This document shows, in pieces, positions 61,683 through 64,000 of a DNA stretch of 64,000 nucleotides. Position 1 is the first letter of the stretch. Each line of letters opens with the position of its first letter. The stretch spans positions 295,906 to 359,905 of the forward strand of contig NZ_JAATNG010000005.1 in assembly GCF_013184805.1 (NCBI RefSeq), given 5' to 3'. The position numbers and the translations under genes are program-made. The stretch is from Pseudoruegeria sp. HB172150. GTDB lineage: Bacteria; Pseudomonadota; Alphaproteobacteria; Rhodobacterales; Rhodobacteraceae. The notes under the pieces were generated by a model. The model was not told the origin of the DNA, did not search any database, and saw only the letters and a program-made list of their open reading frames with translations.

Positions 61683-63824
61683 ATGGCACGCGAATATTCC
61701 CTCGGCCGGTACCGTAACTTCGGTATTATGGCGCATATCGACGCTGGCAAGACCACGACGACCGAGCGGATCCTCTACTACACCGGCAAGTCCCACAAGA
61801 TCGGCGAAGTCCACGACGGCGCCGCGACCATGGACTGGATGGAGCAGGAGCAGGAACGCGGGATCACCATTACTTCGGCTGCGACGACCACTTTCTGGTT
61901 CCGCACCGAGGATGGTAAGAACCCGACCGGCATCTACGGCGACACGCCGGAAGAAGCCCGGTTCCGCTTCAACATCATCGACACTCCCGGCCACGTTGAC
62001 TTCACCATCGAAGTCGAGCGTTCGCTTGCCGTGCTCGACGGCGCCGTCTGCGTTCTGGATGCCAACGCCGGCGTCGAACCGCAGACCGAAACCGTCTGGC
62101 GCCAGGCCGATCGCTACAAGGTTCCGCGCGTCGTCTTCGTCAACAAGATGGACAAGATCGGCGCCGATTTCGACAACTGCGTCAAAATGATCAAGGACCG
62201 CACCGGTGCCATCCCGGCCCCGATCCAGTTCCCGATTGGCGCGGAAGACCAGCTGGAAGGCATCGTCGACCTCGTCACCATGAAGGAATGGGTGTGGAAA
62301 GGCGAAGACCTGGGCGCATCTTGGGTCATTACCGACATCCGCGACGAGCTGAAAGACAAGGCCGAGTCCATGCGTGCCGAGCTTGTCGAGATCGCTGTCG
62401 AGATGGACGACGACGCGATGGAGAAATACCTGGAAGGCGAAGAGCCAGACGAGGCCACCCTGCGGTCACTGATCCGCAAGGGCACGCTGTCGCTGTCCTT
62501 TGTTCCGGTTATGGCCGGCTCGGCGTTCAAGAACAAAGGCGTTCAGCCCATGCTCAACGCCGTGATCGACTATCTGCCGGGTCCACTCGACGTGCCGCCC
62601 TACATGGGCTTCGCGCCGGACGACGAAACGGAAACGCGGAACATCGAGCGCAAGGCCGATGACAACGCACCGTTCTCGGGCCTGGCGTTCAAGATCATGA
62701 ACGACCCGTTCGTCGGTTCGCTGACCTTCACCCGGATCTATTCCGGCACCATGAAGAAGGGCGACTCGATCCTGAACTCGACCAAAGGCAAGAAAGAGCG
62801 CATCGGCCGTATGATGATGATGCACTCCAACAACCGGGAAGAGATCGAGGAAGCGTTCGCGGGCGACATCATCGCGCTGGCCGGTCTGAAAGAGACCACC
62901 ACCGGTGACACGCTTTGCGACGCGCAGAAGCCGCTGGTTCTGGAAACCATGACCTTCCCCGATCCGGTGATCGAGATCGCGGTGGAGCCGAAGACGAAAG
63001 CCGACCAGGAGAAAATGTCTCAGGGCCTGCAACGTCTGGCAGCCGAGGACCCGTCCTTCCGCGTCGAGACCGACCTGGAATCGGGCCAGACCATCATGAA
63101 GGGCATGGGCGAACTTCACCTCGACATCCTGGTCGACCGCCTGAAGCGGGAGTTCAAGGTCGAGGCCAACATCGGTGCGCCGCAGGTGGCCTATCGCGAG
63201 ACCATCTCGAAAGAGGTCGAGCACACCTACACCCACAAGAAACAGTCGGGTGGTTCGGGTCAGTTCGCCGAGGTCAAGCTCGTCATTACCCCGACCGAGC
63301 CGGGCGAAGGTTACTCTTTCGAAAGCCGTATCGTCGGTGGTGCCGTGCCGAAGGAATACATCCCGGGCGTGGAAAAGGGCATCAAGTCGGTCATGGACTC
63401 CGGCCCGCTGGCTGGTTTCCCGGTCATCGACTTCAAGGTCGCGCTGATCGACGGTAAGTTCCACGACGTTGACTCCAGCGTTCTGGCCTTTGAAATCGCT
63501 GCCCGTATGGGTATGCGTGAAGGCATGCGGAAAGCCGGCGCCAAGCTGCTGGAACCGATCATGAAGGTCGAAGTTGTGACGCCGGAAGAATACACCGGCA
63601 ACATCATCGGCGATCTGACCTCTCGCCGGGGTCAGGTGCAGGGGCAGGAGAACCGCGGCAATGCGATCGCGATCAACTGCTTCGTGCCGCTGGCGAACAT
63701 GTTCGGCTATATCAACAACCTGCGTTCGATGTCCTCGGGCCGGGCGAACTTCACCATGCAGTTCGACCACTACGAACCGGTGCCGCAGAACATCAGCGAC
63801 GAAATCCAGGCGAAATACGCTTAA
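61683..63824 (+). CDS. fusA: Elongation factor G
   Basis: 713-residue translocase GTPase. G1 [16 protein letters not shown]2 with [12 protein letters not shown]3 DTPGHVDF and G4 [10 protein letters not shown] are all intact. Domains II-V follow, with the domain IV tip [20 protein letters not shown] and C-terminal [21 protein letters not shown] small insertion ([20 protein letters not shown]) in the G domain makes it slightly longer than E. coli EF-G. The next gene, tuf, starts after an 83-nt gap filled by a nested palindrome. Confidence 0.98.
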   Translation: MAREYSLGRYRNFGIMAHIDAGKTTTTERILYYTGKSHKIGEVHDGAATMDWMEQEQERGITITSAATTTFWFRTEDGKNPTGIYGDTPEEARFRFNIIDTPGHVDFTIEVERSLAVLDGAVCVLDANAGVEPQTETVWRQADRYKVPRVVFVNKMDKIGADFDNCVKMIKDRTGAIPAPIQFPIGAEDQLEGIVDLVTMKEWVWKGEDLGASWVITDIRDELKDKAESMRAELVEIAVEMDDDAMEKYLEGEEPDEATLRSLIRKGTLSLSFVPVMAGSAFKNKGVQPMLNAVIDYLPGPLDVPPYMGFAPDDETETRNIERKADDNAPFSGLAFKIMNDPFVGSLTFTRIYSGTMKKGDSILNSTKGKKERIGRMMMMHSNNREEIEEAFAGDIIALAGLKETTTGDTLCDAQKPLVLETMTFPDPVIEIAVEPKTKADQEKMSQGLQRLAAEDPSFRVETDLESGQTIMKGMGELHLDILVDRLKREFKVEANIGAPQVAYRETISKEVEHTYTHKKQSGGSGQFAEVKLVITPTEPGEGYSFESRIVGGAVPKEYIPGVEKGIKSVMDSGPLAGFPVIDFKVALIDGKFHDVDSSVLAFEIAARMGMREGMRKAGAKLLEPIMKVEVVTPEEYTGNIIGDLTSRRGQVQGQENRGNAIAINCFVPLANMFGYINNLRSMSSGRANFTMQFDHYEPVPQNISDEIQAKYA

Positions 63825-64000
<176 letters not shown>

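Overview
The window is a 64 kb piece of GC-rich alphaproteobacterial chromosome. Gene content and protein flavour point to the Rhodobacterales (family Rhodobacteraceae, roseobacter/Paracoccus-like). The clues are a membrane-anchored cytochrome c552, the TrcR/DUF1013 cell-cycle regulator, COQ9, a yejABEF-type peptide transporter, a VPLPA-CTERM sorting tail, and an interspersed repeat that reads CTTCTTCTGGCTGAAAATAT. The genus cannot be fixed from sequence alone. No prophage, insertion sequence, CRISPR array, tRNA or rRNA was seen.

Layout. 1-7 kb: the end of a D-Ala-D-Ala carboxypeptidase with a SPOR domain, then a minus-strand operon yejA-yejB-yejE-yejF for oligopeptide uptake. 7-20 kb: cytochrome c552, prephenate dehydratase, a polytopic membrane protein, an SRPBCC protein, NudC, a Tat-exported 2',3'-cyclic nucleotidase (CpdB), a gamma-butyrobetaine-hydroxylase-like dioxygenase, the 4.5S SRP RNA gene with its own promoter and terminator, RsgA, an ankyrin protein, and dnaX-ybaB. 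20-41 kb: a PilZ-like membrane protein, an amine/amino-acid oxidase, RecR, a divergent AraC/SDR pair, a pentapeptide-repeat protein, an arylsulfatase, a divergent TetR/cytochrome P450 pair with a clear operator, TrcR, RNase T2, a DUF2189 membrane protein, a quinone oxidoreductase, COQ9, ribosomal protein S21, a chemoreceptor, an Lrp/alanine dehydrogenase pair, and divergent hemE/hemC.

41.8-64 kb is the transcription/translation supercluster secE, nusG, rplK, rplA, rplJ, rplL, rpoB, rpoC, rpsL, rpsG, fusA, tuf. Its order is conserved but it is interrupted four times: by an Old Yellow Enzyme gene on the opposite strand between secE and nusG; by an outer-membrane barrel gene between nusG and rplK; by a glycerophosphodiesterase gene and an antisense YkgJ-family gene between rplA and rplJ; and by a glycosyltransferase gene and a DMT transporter gene between rpoC and rpsL. 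Matching this, I see separate sigma-70-like promoters for secE, nusG, rplK and rpsL, all with 17-bp spacers, and separate terminators after rplA and rpoC.

The most interesting non-coding signals are: (i) a 19-bp perfect palindrome over the spacer of the P450 promoter, a likely TetR operator; (ii) a terminator-like hairpin with a U-run between the nusG promoter and the nusG start, suggesting attenuation; (iii) 15-bp direct repeats 21 bp apart between the AraC and SDR genes; (iv) a large nested palindrome between fusA and tuf; (v) two copies of a roughly 60-bp intergenic repeat, one of which supplies the stop codon of a gene; (vi) paired hairpins between rplL and rpoB. I found no wholly new multi-gene defence or metabolic system. 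All function calls rest on motifs read by eye, without database searches.
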